Part shown: one piece after another, positions 44,200 through 54,469 of the stretch | Layout: each line of letters begins with the position of its first letter | Numbering within the stretch: position 1 is the stretch's first letter | Origin: Gonocerus acuteangulatus | Lineage: Eukaryota > Arthropoda > Insecta > Hemiptera > Coreidae | Length of the DNA stretch: 64,000 nucleotides | NCBI GenBank assembly: GCA_946811695.1 | Contig: OX328132.1 | Coordinates: 122,462,235-122,526,234 of the forward strand | Direction: 5' to 3' | Translations under genes and position numbers: made by a program | The notes under the pieces: model-generated | Told to the model about the DNA's origin: nothing | The model's input: only the letters and a program-made list of their open reading frames with translations | The model's database searches: none

Positions 44200-44511
44200 G
44201 GGTGTATCGCAAGTTGATGACAATCCTGCAAGTGGTGAAACTATGTATCTCACTCCGTTCCAGACATATGTCGTTCTCTCTAATGACAACTCGAATTTTC
44301 TCTCTTTGTACACATTTTTTTAAACCATTCATTGCATGTTTTAAATCAACGTTAATTTTTTTTAAGGCTAATGTACATTTAGTACACGGTTTTTTCTAAG
44401 GAACTTTTAGAACGGCATATGTCTGGAAGTGTGATAGAAATGTGGTGTTGAACTACACTTTGTCGTATAGTTTCACCCCTCGAAGGATTGTCAATTACTT
44501 GCGACACACCC
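44200..44511. mobile_element. 312-bp MITE at TA site
   Basis: Inverted termini GGGTGTATCGCAAGTTGATG and the complement of ATTACTTGCGACACACCC. Subterminal CCTGCAAGTGGTGAAACTAT pairs with ATAGTTTCACCCCTCGAAGG, and CCAGACATATG pairs with CATATGTCTGG. TA repeats flank both ends. The terminal GGGTGT is shared with the foldback at 24363-25447, so the two may use the same or a related transposase. Confidence 0.75.
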
Positions 44512-45100
44512 TGTATATATATATACATATAGAGTGTATCGGATGATAATAATAAAGGGGGTAAAACTAGACCAAATATGTTGTTAAACCATGCCAACTG
44601 CTTCTTTCTGTGTGTTTTTGTTCCATTTGTCCAGATGACAGGCTCAGCAGTCTCGTTGTATATAAGTAACCGCATGGACAACGAAGGAGCTGGGTTCATA
44701 TCGCATTCCGACAAATTAATTAATGTTTCGAAAATTAAATCGCTGGCGGTGTTTCGAGTCGCGTATGAGATACGGCGAGTTAATAAGTATCTAATTTACT
44801 ATGTGAAATATCGGAGCGTTGGTGAGCGTGGTTGATATGGTTGGAGCATATAGGATTTATTGGCAGGTCGCTTGGGAGAACGCCGTCAGTAGAAATATGC
44901 TCCATAATTCGCTTAGTTTGACAGCTCATTCATTCCTCCCATCCTATCAGAAATACACAATAATGTTTCTTAAAACGATGGATTTTAAGACAGGGTGTCA
45001 TTATAATTACACTATTGGACTTATTGCGCTATTGGAAAAAATAGCTTCTTCGAGCAGGAAGAAAATTATTATAGTTCAAAGCAGAGATAGGTTCATGGTT
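44512..45100. other. No gene recognised
   Basis: Starts with (TA)n and GAGTGTATCGGATGATAATA, which resembles another MITE terminus of the same kind (compare GGGTGTATCGC) without a visible partner. Open frames at 44578-44835 and 44819-45103 have no motif. Confidence 0.4.
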
Positions 45101-45295
45101 TAGCTCTCTCGGGGTGTAAAGTAGCAGGCCTCCACGTGATGCATCCTGGATAAGGCTAAATCTGCTGCAGGGACTTTGAGCCTTTATTGAGCCTCTCAGA
45201 GACATCAAGTACCTGGTCGGTTTTGGGAGGATCGGCGCCGAATGGCTTATCAGCCAAGAGCGGGCATTGGCTAAAAAATAAATAAAATAGAATGG
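45101..45295 (+). repeat. Retroelement 3' tail with A-rich end
   Basis: GGCGCCGAATGGCTTATCAG then CCAAGAGCGGGCATTGGCTA, followed by AAAAAATAAATAAAA. The same phrase lies inverted at 56588-56622 (AATGCCTGCTCATGGCTGAT). Adjacent GAGCCTCTCAGAGACATCAA resembles GACATCGAGCCTCTCAATAG there. Probably the 3' end of a SINE or LINE. The 5' end is undefined. Confidence 0.55.
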
Positions 45296-45324
45296 TTCAG
45301 CTCTCTGTAGGTTGCCAACCTTTT

Positions 45325-45534
45325 CTAAATATTTATGATGCTACTATAGATACTATACCAATGTCAAGATATTTATGATGCTACTATAGATACTATACCA
45401 ATGTCAAGATATTTATGATGCTACTATAGATACTATACCAATGTCAAGATATTTATGATGCTACTATAGATACTATACCAATGTCAAGATATTTATGATG
45501 CTACTATAGATACTATACCAATGTCAAGATATTT
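45325..45534. repeat. 40-bp tandem repeat, about 5 units
   Basis: Identical units ATATTTATGATGCTACTATA then GATACTATACCAATGTCAAG. No divergence is seen. Confidence 0.96.
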
Positions 45535-45912
45535 GACTTTTACTATAAAATAAAATGACATAAACAAGTTTTTAAGCCTGCCGTTAACTGGCGCGAAGCA
45601 TTGAATAAGAAAATGGCGACGGAAAGCATTTTAAATAAAGAGATAACGAAAGCGTATTGAGAAATGAGGAGAAATAAGTGGTGGAGGGTCAGTTATTTTA
45701 ACACTTTCGCTGCGGGTGTCATGACGGAAGGACACTTGCGCTCCTACCCGCAAAGATTCAAAAGGCTCGTAGATGAAGGGGATTCACTTTTACAGCTCCA
45801 GGTAAAGACAGTTGCCTTCAGTATTGTTTGGGCCTTCAATGCCTACATTGGACCCCTATATCTCCTTATCCGAACCGATCGTTTGACCACCAACGGCCGA
45901 TAGCGGCCGACG
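45535..45912. other. Unassigned; open frame without recognised motif
   Basis: The frame 45664-45903 (MRRNKWWRVSYFNTFAAGVM and so on) is more balanced in composition than its surroundings, but nothing identifies it. The phrase CAATGCCTACATTGG occurs at about 45838 and 45916, so its end overlaps a duplicated repeat terminus. Confidence 0.35.
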
Positions 45913-46369
45913 TCAATGCCTACATTGGTCCCGACCCGATCCGATCCAATATAGTCTCAGCTCGTCAGTAATGAACTCGTAGTTACAATTTATATGAAAG
46001 GTAGCTAGAAGGTTATAAACATTGGAGGGTTATAAATATTGGAAGTTTATAAACATCGTCCCACGTAATTTAATGAACAAAAAACCAAAATGTGACTAGA
46101 CAAAGTTGTTCGAAATTTTATTAGCTTTCATTTAAAAATAAAAATGCATTGACATTGGTTAAGCAGTAGAGACTGTAGACTCTTATGAAACACAATGTCT
46201 TTCTACAGAAACAAATATGTTTGAATGACCGAGAATAGGTGTTCATCGGATCGGATTGGGTCAGGTTGGGACAAATCTAGGCACCACCATTGAGATGCTT
46301 GTTTTTGTTTTTCTTCCGACAATCGGTGGCTATCGTATCGGATCGGATCGGGACCAATGTAGGTGCACC
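45913..46369. mobile_element. Inverted-repeat element, about 457 bp
   Basis: Left GTCAATGCCTACATTGGTCC then CGACCCGATCCGATCC pairs with right GGATCGGATCGGGACCAATG then TAGGTGC. An inner copy of GATCGGATTGGG near 46247-46260 is also present. No target duplication can be fixed because the phrase is repeated outside the left end. Confidence 0.6.
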
Positions 46370-46870
46370 CCCTAAGGCCTCGGGTACGATACGAGCGAAG
46401 AGCGATGAGCGATAAGCGAAAATCTTAAGAGCAACGCTCTCACATTAATGTTAAGCTGGAGTGCAGTAGGAATGAGGCAGGACTGGCTACAATAGGCATG
46501 AGTGACCGGAAGTCGTGGCTTGTAGGTTCCAGCCTGTCTCTCATCGCTTAGCCCAGACATTAAAATTTGTCTCGTCGTTCAACCCTGACAATATATTTTG
46601 CGTCCTGCCAAAAAGGCTACAGACTAAATCTTAACCGATTTATTTATTTATTTTTTTTTTTTTATTTTTTTTTTTTTTTATTTTTTTTATATGAAAGCTA
46701 ATAAAATTAATAACAACTTTGTCAATTCACATTTTTGTTTTTTGTTTACCTTGTTTATTAAATTACATGAAAATATGTTTATAACCATCCAATGTTTATA
46801 ACCTTCCGATGCTTATAACCTTCCAATGATTATAAACTTCTAGCTACCTTTCTTATAAATAATTTTAAAA
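45980..46870. repeat. Large inverted repeat with AACCTTCC-type runs
   Basis: About 45985-46140 (GAAAGGTAGCTAGAAGGTTA, GGTTATAAACATTGG, CAAAGTTGTTCGAAATTTTA) is inverted relative to 46680-46870 (ATAACCTTCCAATGATTATA, CTAGCTACCTTTC). It overlaps the element at 45913-46369, so one repeat has inserted in or beside the other. Confidence 0.55.
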
Positions 46871-47240
46871 TATGAATGCTAATAAAAGAGTAAATTGGAT
46901 GATAGTAAATGTGAGCTTTTAATTTCGGAAGTATAAAGTATGGAATGACAGACACAGTGATTTTAAAAATACAATTATAATCATGAAACTATGAGAAGAG
47001 GTTGGAAACGCATTAAACATGCAAGGTAAGATATTTTTAGTAACTAAACATTTAAAATATTATTTTTTTAAATTAATATTTTAATTAAAAAACGTATATT
47101 GAGTATGCGATGACGGATACTAAAGGAAACTACCGCCCAGCCGCTCTGTATCGTAGCTAGTGCCCTCTTCTGTTAAATGCTCGGTCGCTCTGTCGTTCTG
47201 TCGCTCATCGCTCGTATGGAGCGTCAACTGCCAATGGGAC
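46370..47240. other. No gene; duplicated GATGAGCGA phrases
   Basis: 46390-46420 (GAGCGAAGAGCGATGAGCGA) and, inverted, 47190-47220 (TCTGTCGCTCATCGCTCGTA) may be the termini of an element of about 0.8 kb enclosing the inverted arm above. A T-rich tract lies at 46645-46690. The frame on the minus strand at 46372-46560 is not supported. Confidence 0.4.
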
Positions 47241-47244
47241 TTAA

Positions 47245-47297
47245 TCCAAAAAAAGTCCGACTCGCAGGAACTGCGTCATCTTAGCGCGGTTCCAGTT

Positions 47298-47341
<44 letters not shown>

Positions 47342-48567
47342 GGCGCATCTACATCTAGGTCATTAGCGCCGTCATCCAGGGTGTAGCGAGAAATTTTACG
47401 AGCGAGCCGTGGGATGATAAAATTCCTGCCGGAGGTTGGGAATCGAACCCACCATCTCCCGCTTATGAATCCAAGGCGCTAGCCATTAGACCGGTTCCTG
47501 TTCATATCCCTATTCTCATTTGAAAAGCATAGAATAGAAACAGATAATATTTTCCTCCGCCTTTGTTCAAAGGGTTTTATGGCTATACCTGGGGGTCGGG
47601 TCCGCAAGACCCTAGAAACCTCTCCTACCGATACTTCATTTCATACTTTTCAATGAATTGGAAAATATCAAAAATTTTCACATATTCCTGTGTTCTTTTA
47701 CTATAGTAATAATTCTACAGATAAAATCAATTAAAAAATAAAATAAAAAAACCAACAGCATAAAGGCAATTGAAAATATTCAAAAGACGTCATCGAATCT
47801 CTTTCTCTTGGCAAGCTATATTTCTAACAATGAATTGTTTTTCTTATTTTGCCTAATCTGTTTTATTGTAAAATACGTTATCCAACTATAAGCAATTAAA
47901 AAATAACAAGGAATAAAAACAGACAAAAAGAACAGTTCGAATAAGCAAAATCAATTACTTTAATGTTTTAAGGACTTATTTCTCCGATTGACATCGCGTA
48001 ATCAAAATTTTCATCAGAACCTTTTTTGTAGAGCATTTAGTAAGCTTTCTAATGGTATTCTTTTGTTTACCAAGATTCTCAACCTTTTTCGAGATATTAA
48101 GGAAAATATACAAAGTTACCAAAACTTTTTATGCCTGTTAATAAAATATTTTATTCTAACCCTTCCTTAACTCCAATCGTAACATAACTTTCAACATATT
48201 AGTTTTCATGAAAGTAGAACATGCAGATAATGTTTCAACTGAATCCCGCGATTCTAAGTACCCAAACCAAAAACGGTATTCAAAAACTATTTTTCCAATT
48301 TTCTCGAAAACGGTTAAAGCTATCGCCTTGAAAATGGTTTCATTCGTTTTCCTAGCCCAAGAAGCCTATAAAAAGAGTACTTACAAGCTTATGAACTCAA
48401 AAACGTAAGCGTTACGATTTTCTCTGCGCGAATTTCGCCTCAAACGCCATCTTCCAGTGGGCGGATTTTGCTGGTTAACGAACTTGACCTTTCAAATTGG
48501 ACGAGGGATTTTTGTACCAAATTTCATCAAAATCGGACCATCAGGGAAGCCAGAAATGAGCGAACAG

Positions 48568-48662
<95 letters not shown>

Positions 48663-48815
48663 AATTTGAACCACCGTTATTTTCGGTCTCTAGGGGTTCT
48701 GAAACGCGAAATTTTCTTGTCGGCACTTCCGCCAAGAGACAATGATTGTTTCATTGTATCAACCTTATAAGCGGGGTTCCTCCCTATGGGGGAGGGAGGA
48801 ACCGCGCTAAAACGA
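47245..48815 (+). repeat. Composite family C + B repeat, copy 3, with nested SINE
   Basis: A family C terminus (AGTCCGACTCGCAGGAACTG) is followed by a SINE (47301-47492), then GGTCGGGTCCGCAAGACCCT, then the family B body (TTTTCGAGATATTAAGGAAA, TTCGAAAACGG-type phrases, TGGTTAACGAACTTGACCTT). A (TA)n tract (48570-48661) and the end GGAGGGAGGAACCGCGCTAA follow. 47245 to about 48450 is closely paralogous to 54366-55590. Short frames (47988-48170, 48208-48408) recur in the paralogue but carry no motif. Confidence 0.75.
47301..47492 (-). mobile_element. tRNA-derived SINE, copy 1
   Basis: Flanked by GGTTCCAGTTCAT (47288-47300) and GGTTCCTGTTCAT (47493-47505), a 13-bp target duplication with one mismatch. 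On the minus strand: a tRNA-like head (TCTAATGGCTAGCGCCTTGG and a B box GGTTCGATTCCCAACC), a body (GGCAGGAATTTTATCATCCC), the tail GGCGCTAATGACCTAGATGT then AGATGCGCCGT, and a poly(A) of about 40. The first bases of the head are missing compared with copy 2. Confidence 0.88.
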
Positions 48816-49200
48816 AGCGGGTTTATTGCAATTTCCAAGGACGAAAAACCACTGCTGATTACTTTATCAGAAATGATCCACCCAAAAGCATAACTCTTCA
48901 ATTCAAATCATGAATAAGTCCTGAATAAGTCGTCCTAAAACACTAATTAAACTGAGGATATTGCGTCTGCTTCTAATGGTCGACTCCCTTGTTCGAAATG
49001 CGTGAGCGTACTCAATCCCAGCTGTTTCTCTTATATTGTTCATACGAGAGATCAGTATGGATTTTACATTGCCAAGTTCTATCCAGATTGAAACTACTAG
49101 CTTATTAACTTTCAAATTAATTTAGTTTGAAACAAAGATCGATGAGGAATATGTGTTGGTGGCATTAATTAATACAAAGCAACTAGATTGATGATCCATT
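48816..49200. other. No gene recognised
   Basis: Non-repetitive. The minus-strand frame 48903-49115 has no motif. Confidence 0.4.
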
Positions 49201-49575
49201 CAATGCAGACATAGCCCTACTAAAGAGAAATCTACAATCCGCATCCAAACATCTCTAGAACAATCTACAACAAACAATCTCATTATCTCATTATCAATGC
49301 AGACATAGCCCTACTAAAGAGAAATCTACAATCCGCATCCAAACATCTCTAGAACAATCTACAACAAACAATCTCATTATCTCATTATCGATGCAGACAC
49401 AGCCCTACTAAAGACAAATCTACAATCCACATCCAAACATCTCTAGAACAATCTACAACAAACAATCTCATTATCTCATTATCAATGCAGACATAGCCCT
49501 ACTAATGAGAAATCTACAATCCGCATCCCAAACATCTTTAGAACAATTTACAACAAACAATCTCATTATCTTCCA
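49201..49575. repeat. 94-bp tandem repeat, 4 units
   Basis: GCAGACATAGCCCTACTAAA recurs at 49205, 49299, 49393 and 49487, each unit ending CAATCTCATTATCTCATTAT. A few substitutions separate units. Confidence 0.95.
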
Positions 49576-50078
49576 ACAAATGAACACTAAAATTAACAGA
49601 GAAAAGTGCCCTCTGACAGAAAAATAAATCGCGTGGGACAATATGGGGACCGCACACAGTGGAATTTTTAACTGATCTAGCTGGCAAAATTATTTTATCA
49701 CGGATTCTTATAGAAAATGACTTGCTGATCACGAATATACCCTATTTTGAGGGTCGGAAATAAAGTCTTACCGGTTTTTTCTTTCTTTTTCAGTAGAAAA
49801 CACCGTTTTTATTTCGTTTTAAGTGTTGACCAAAAGTATCAAATCTAAGTATCAAATTTTTTCTTATTATTATTATACTTTTTTATATAAAATATTTAAT
49901 TTTGCTAAAGTAGAACAACAACAAGCTTAAAAATTAATTATTGCAAACACAGCAATAGAAGACAAAATATAATCAAAATTAAGTTATCAAAACTAATAAA
50001 TAACTCTTGGTCAATTTAAGTTTTTTTCAACAAATTAATTATTTCACCTGGGATGGAATGAAGCTCTTCCTTATGTCG

Positions 50079-50471
50079 TCAAATTTCTTCACTCATACTA
50101 GAAATATACGGATCGCTCGAGTATAGTAAACACTGAAATACATCATCAGTATTCGATAGCCCTCCACTACTGGCAGATGCACATAAATCTTCTTCTACAT
50201 CTGATTGTGTATCGTAATCCAAACTTGAATCAAGCCATCCACCGAAATGTTTCTCAATAACACCTTTTGTTCGGTTTGCTGTTTGCCGCTTAAATGGCTT
50301 AACAATGTCTCCGCTTTTATTTTCAATTTTTCCTTCTCCTCTGGTAAACCAAATTGTTGGTGTACATATTTTATTACTTCCTGTTTTTTTTTCTGTTTGG
50401 ACTTTGTAAGATCCAAACTTCAAAAAGTTGCCTTTTCGATATGAGCATGTTTTCTGAAAATCAGTTATCAT
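50079..50471 (-). CDS. Hypothetical 130-residue protein inside TIR element
   Basis: The minus-strand frame starts MITDFQKTCSYRKGNFLKFG, is basic and polar to about residue 70 (KRQTANRTKGVIEKHFGGWL), then strongly acidic and serine-rich (YDTQSDVEEDLCASASSGGL), and ends SSDPYISSMSEEI. A second minus frame (50195-50416) reads MDLTKSKQKKKQEVIKYVHQ then QFGLPEEKEKLKIKAETLLS and HLSGKQQTEQKVLLRNI over the same DNA and looks equally protein-like. One of them is probably a frameshifted remnant. I do not recognise a domain. Its position between the inverted termini suggests a transposon-encoded product or a captured exon. Confidence 0.4.
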   Translation of the reverse strand: MITDFQKTCSYRKGNFLKFGSYKVQTEKKTGSNKICTPTIWFTRGEGKIENKSGDIVKPFKRQTANRTKGVIEKHFGGWLDSSLDYDTQSDVEEDLCASASSGGLSNTDDVFQCLLYSSDPYISSMSEEI

Positions 50472-50851
50472 TATTTAATAGGCAGATTCTGGCAGCTAAT
50501 TCTTGAATTTCGATGTCAATACTTAATTGAAAAATAAGAAAAAAATTAAAACTATGACCAATAAGGGTATTTCAAATTGCATCGCGTAAAGCAAAACGTA
50601 ATGGTAATATATCATGATAAATAATGAAACAATATCTTACTTACCTTTCGGAAATAGGAAATAAATTTGTAGTACTGGACAAATCAGTTTTTTAACTACA
50701 GTATTTTATTCAAAGATGGAGTAAAAACTTCGTGGCATAACATAGCCTAATATAAACAATCCGTAATCCCTGAATGTTGACATAGTTGAACCGACTTATT
50801 CTTTTTTGTAATCTAAATATTATCTAAGAAAATACTGCAAGGTCCAATTCG

Positions 50852-51080
50852 GGGACTGTTTACATTAATTCGGGGATTGTTTACATTAATTCGGGGATTG
50901 TTTACATGAATTCGGAGATTGTTTACATGAATTCGGGGATTGTTTACATGAATTCGGGGATTGTTTACATGAATTCGGGGATTGTTTACATTAATTCGGA
51001 GATTGTTTACATGAATTCGGGGATTGTTTACATGAATTCGGGGATTGTTTACATGAATTCGGGGATTGTTTACATGAATT
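50852..51080. repeat. 21-bp minisatellite, about 11 units
   Basis: Units of ATTCGGGGATTGTTTACATG plus A, with T or A variants at two sites. 21 is a multiple of three, so all units stay in frame and yield the artificial heptad MNSGIVY. Confidence 0.95.
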
Positions 51081-51121
51081 TTTCGAATTTTGTCCAGCTA
51101 GATCAGTTAAAAATACCACTG

Positions 51122-51430
51122 TGCGACAGTTTCGTTCGGTGATAGAATATACCAGGGATCGAAACAGTTATTTTTTTTTTATCGAAAAAAATTAAAATTA
51201 AACTGTTAAAAAATGTTTATTTTATAAGTTAAAAAATTACTCTTAAAAAAAACTTTTTAAGAGTAAATGGTGTTTAGGAAAAATTAAGTACATGGACATA
51301 AAAGTTAATGTAATACTTTGATTTTTTTCAATTTGAAAGTTTTCAGTATTTCAATCAAGAACGTTGGGGTTTTGTTGTTTTATAATACTAGAAATAAAAA
51401 AAATACACACTTCCATACCTATACTAACTA
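51122..51430. other. AT-rich spacer
   Basis: Nothing recognised apart from A/T-rich inverted phrases (51236-51265, TACTCTTAAAAAAAACTTTT then TAAGAGTA). Confidence 0.4.
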
Positions 51431-51431
51431 G

Positions 51432-51560
51432 GACTTATCCTACACCACCAGCTCAGCCACTCAAGTAAGTGTTAAACAAGCCTTTTCAACCCTAAAGTAT
51501 AAATTAAATGATCATAGATATAATCTAAATTCCACAATATTACAGGATATATTATTATTA
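51432..51560 (+). pseudogene. hAT C-terminal fragment, third copy
   Basis: DLSYTTSSATQVSVKQAFST then LKYKLNDHRYNLNSTILQDI then LLL parallels the copy at 30011-30148, with substitutions (VERAF has become VKQAF). The flank CTTCCATACCTATACTAACT is shared with 29950, so the repeated unit is larger than the coding piece. Confidence 0.75.
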
Positions 51561-51856
51561 CTCAAAATAAGTCAAATGTTCCTTGTGTAATAATTTATTT
51601 TTATTTATTTACTGAAAAATATCTGTTGAAACAAAACAAAAAATAAACATTAGGAGGTTTAATTTATTCCTTTAAAATTTTTCCTATTATGTATTTTAAT
51701 AACAATTACTTTAAAACTTATATTTATTAAGTTGAAAAATAACAGAAAAAAAACGTTTTTAAAAAAGGTTTAAGCACAAAAAGTTATTTTAGAACTTATA
51801 CTTTTTCAAAATGAAAATAAAAGTAAAAAATACCAAGACACATTTAGTTTCTCAGC
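51561..51856. other. AT-rich spacer
   Basis: No coding motif. The phrase AAAGTTATTTTAGAACTTAT at about 51779 resembles 30181-30200, so it belongs to the hAT-associated repeat. Confidence 0.45.
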
Positions 51857-51869
51857 AAAGGTTGTAGAT

Positions 51870-51971
51870 GGGTGACCGACCACGTGCTGTTGGCATTAGA
51901 AAAGGGTGGCAACCTGTAGATAGCCCGGCCAAGATGTAGATGCGCCGTTAAAAAAAAAGAAAAAAAAGAAA
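51870..51971 (+). mobile_element. 5S-derived SINE, 5'-truncated
   Basis: A 13-bp target duplication AAAGGTTGTAGAT flanks it (51857-51869 and 51972-51984). It starts inside the 5S head at GGGTGACCGACCACGTGCTG, continues GGTGGCAACCTGTAGATAGC, and ends with AAGATGTAGATGCGCC and an A-rich tail. Part of the shared tail (GGCGCTAATGACC) is shortened. 5' truncation points to target-primed reverse transcription. Confidence 0.85.
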
Positions 51972-52039
51972 AAAGGTTGTAGATATGGGCTTGAAAATGT
52001 TTTCATTAGATATCCCACCTCCAGATACTTTTCCAAATG

Positions 52040-52223
52040 TGTGCGGGGCCTACTAACCCAAAATCGTAAGCGTAGCGATTTCATTTCGCGCAAATTTCGC
52101 TCAAAAAACGATGTTCCGATATACACATCTCCTGGTTAACCAACTTGACCTTTCGAATTACACTAAGTATTTTTGTACGAAATTTCAATAAAATCGTTCC
52201 ATTTTTGAGCCGGCTAGAGTGCG

Positions 52224-52307
<84 letters not shown>

Positions 52308-52308
52308 C

Positions 52309-52371
<63 letters not shown>

Positions 52372-52372
52372 A
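52040..52372 (+). repeat. Repeat family B fragment with long (TA)n
   Basis: GTAAGCGTAGCGATTTCATT, TGGTTAACCAACTTGACCTT and GTACGAAATTTCAATAAAAT identify family B. It then runs into a (TA)n tract of about 150 bp (52224-52368) with a few C interruptions. It is more diverged than the other copies. Confidence 0.7.
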
Positions 52373-52374
52373 GA

Positions 52375-53063
52375 TGTTATTTTTCGTCGCTGGGATAGTA
52401 TTTTTGGATGGAACGGCATTTTTCTGCAGCGGTGGTACTCCTCCTCACTTCTTCCTGGAACATTTCGATGGATTCATCTCCATCTTCTTCAGCCAGGTAC
52501 TTGTTACTTCCTCGGTGGTAGCCAACTACTCCAGGGAGCTTCAACACCATTCGTCCAGCGATACTGTGGCTAGAGGGGAGAAAAGGAGCCCAGATCGAGA
52601 AAAATGTCATTCCCTTGGCTACCACCGAGGAAGAAACAAGTACCTGGCTGAAGAAGATGGAGATGAATCCATCGAAATATTCCAGAAAGAAGTGAGGAGG
52701 AGTACCACCGCTGGAGAAAAATGCCGTTCCATCCAAAAATACTATCCCAGCGACGAAAAATAACATCAAACATATAAAACCTTACGGCGATGAAAATAGA
52801 AGCAGGAAAAAAAGACGCAATACCATCAGCGCTACTAACGGACAGATTCCCAACTACACCAGGGAGCTTCAACACCATTCGTCCGCCGATACTGCGGCTA
52901 GAGGGGAGAAAAGGAGCCCAGATCGAGAAAAATGTCATTCCCTTGGCTACCACCGAGGAAGTAACAAGTACCTGGCTGAAGAAGATGGAGATGAATCCAT
53001 CGAAATATTCCAGGAAGAAGTGAGGAGGAGTACCACCGCTGGAAAAAAATGCCGTTCCATCCA

Positions 53064-53070
<7 letters not shown>
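52375..53070. repeat. Palindromic and direct copies of a coding-like segment
   Basis: Arms 52375-52530 and 52612-52772 are about 95% reverse complements. A third, direct copy lies at 52855-53068. Read outward on the plus strand of the second arm one frame gives [20 protein letters not shown] then YSRKK, and another gives [21 protein letters not shown] basic region follows (HIKPYGDENRSRKKRRNTIS). The text is protein-like in at least two frames; I cannot say which is genuine. Possibly a retroelement ORF1 piece. Confidence 0.6.
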
Positions 53071-53125
<55 letters not shown>

Positions 53126-53270
53126 AATTTGAAACATCGTTATTTTTGTGATCATTGGATTGTTAATCGTACAATTTACGTGTCGACAATTCCGGATTGG
53201 ATCATAAGGCCAACCTCATAAGCGGGTTTCGTCCCTATTGGGGGGGGGGGGGGGGGGAGAAAATTGAGGT
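53070..53270 (+). repeat. (TA)n and family B terminal fragment
   Basis: (TA)n at 53068-53125, then TTTGAAACATCGTTATTTTT, CAATTCCGGATTGGATCATA and CATAAGCGGGTTTCGTCCC, ending in a G-run (53239-53257). It matches the 3' half of family B. Confidence 0.65.
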
Positions 53271-53342
53271 CATAAAACTCGGACATCACCTTTTTCCCCC
53301 CCAAGGACCACCAGCTCCTTTCTGCTTTTACCCTACTCCTGA

Positions 53343-53512
53343 AATAAAAAAAAAATCCGACTCGTAGGAACTGCGCCATATTAGCGCGGTTCCTTTCATA
53401 TCTTTAGTGCTATTAGTAAAGGAATAGTAGCAGTTATTGGTGGGGTTTGATCTTCGTGAAAAATATAAAACATAAACTCGAAGGGAAAATAGATTTAAGG
53501 CGCCACAACATA
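53343..53512 (-). repeat. Family C element fragment: empty site for Helitron copy 1
   Basis: Carries CCGACTCGTAGGAACTGCGC, GCGGTTCCTTTCATATC, ATAGTAGCAGTTATTGGTGG and GAAGGGAAAATAGATTTAAG without interruption. It is collinear with 20524-20650 plus 21439-21482. The Helitron site corresponds to the A/T step at 53463-53464. Confidence 0.75.
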
Positions 53513-54365
53513 AAACTGACAGTATCATGGTGACTTCCCCCAACCTTCTGAACGTTCCCTCTTGGAAACACTATAACAATGTTTCACATGTTCTTACCTT
53601 GTTTTAGTCAAATACTCGTTTTACTGATAATTAAAATTAAAATCAGAAACAACCAGTTAAAAACTAAGGTAAACAAATACAAAAACCCGTTCAAAAGATT
53701 AGTTTTGCTGTACTAAATAGCAAAACTAACAATTGCGAATTTTGAAGTCCTTATTTCTCCGATTGACATCGCCTCATCGAAAATTACTTCAGAACCTTTT
53801 ATTTAGTGAATTTAGTAAGCTTTTGAATGGTCCCCTCCCACTTACCAAAATTTCCCAGCAGCTTTTGGGATATTTTAGAAAATATTCGAAAATCCCAAAA
53901 CTTCTCATGCCTGTTAATGAAATATTTTATTTCTAGTACATCCTTGACTTCAAACGGAACCAAATTTACCTATCATAGATTCGATGAATATCAAACTTCT
54001 GGAAGAAGTTCCAACTGAATTAACCGTTTCTGAATACCCAAACTGAAAATTAGTTTGGAAAAGTAGGTATTTCAATGATTCTCGAAAAGAGTTACAGATA
54101 TCGCTTTAAAAATGGTTTCATTCGTTTTTACGTTATGAAATCTATAAAACGAGTACCTGCAAGCATATGAACTCAAAAAAACCTTAGCGTTACAATTTCT
54201 TTGCGCGAATTTTGCTCCAAGAAGCATCTTCCGGTGTACGGATTCTGCTGGTTAACAAACTTGTCCTTTCAAATTAGACAAAAGATTTTAGTACTAAATT
54301 TCATCAAAATCGGACCATTTGTCTGGCACCTAGAGAGCAAACGCACATTATATATATATATATAT
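53513..54365 (+). repeat. Repeat family B, diverged copy
   Basis: From about 53740: TTCTCCGATTGACATCGCCT, CTTTTGGGATATTTTAGAAA, CCTGTTAATGAAATATTTTA, TTCTCGAAAAGAGTTACAGA, TGGTTAACAAACTTGTCCTT, CAAAATCGGACCATTTGTCT, then a short (TA)n. It is an older copy than 47.5-48.8 and 54.6-55.6 kb. Open frames (53733-53936, 54201-54401) reflect the repeat. Confidence 0.65.
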
Positions 54366-54414
54366 AAAAAAGTCCGACTCGCAGGAACTGCGTCATCTTA
54401 GCGCGGTTCCAGTT

Positions 54415-54469
<55 letters not shown>

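Larger units (their letters stand above)
49657..51121 (-). mobile_element. Possible 1.47-kb TIR transposon with internal frame
   Basis: The left end CAGTGGAATTTTTAACTGAT then CTAGCTGGCAAAATT pairs with the right end (complement) CAGTGGTATTTTTAACTGAT then CTAGCTGGACAAAATT. That is about 35 bp with few mismatches. CAGTGG ends suggest hAT, but the 8 bp outside do not match each other (ACCGCACA and TGCGACAG), so boundaries are uncertain. It encloses the frame at 50079-50471 and the 21-bp minisatellite at 50852-51080. Confidence 0.6.

Noticed and set aside
50906..51142. A repeat protein with MNSGIVY heptads
   Set aside because: It is the translation of a 21-bp minisatellite whose period happens to keep the frame.
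52145..52419. Long frames of IYIYIY residues on both strands, here and at other TA tracts
   Set aside because: These are translations of (TA)n microsatellites, open in most frames by composition.
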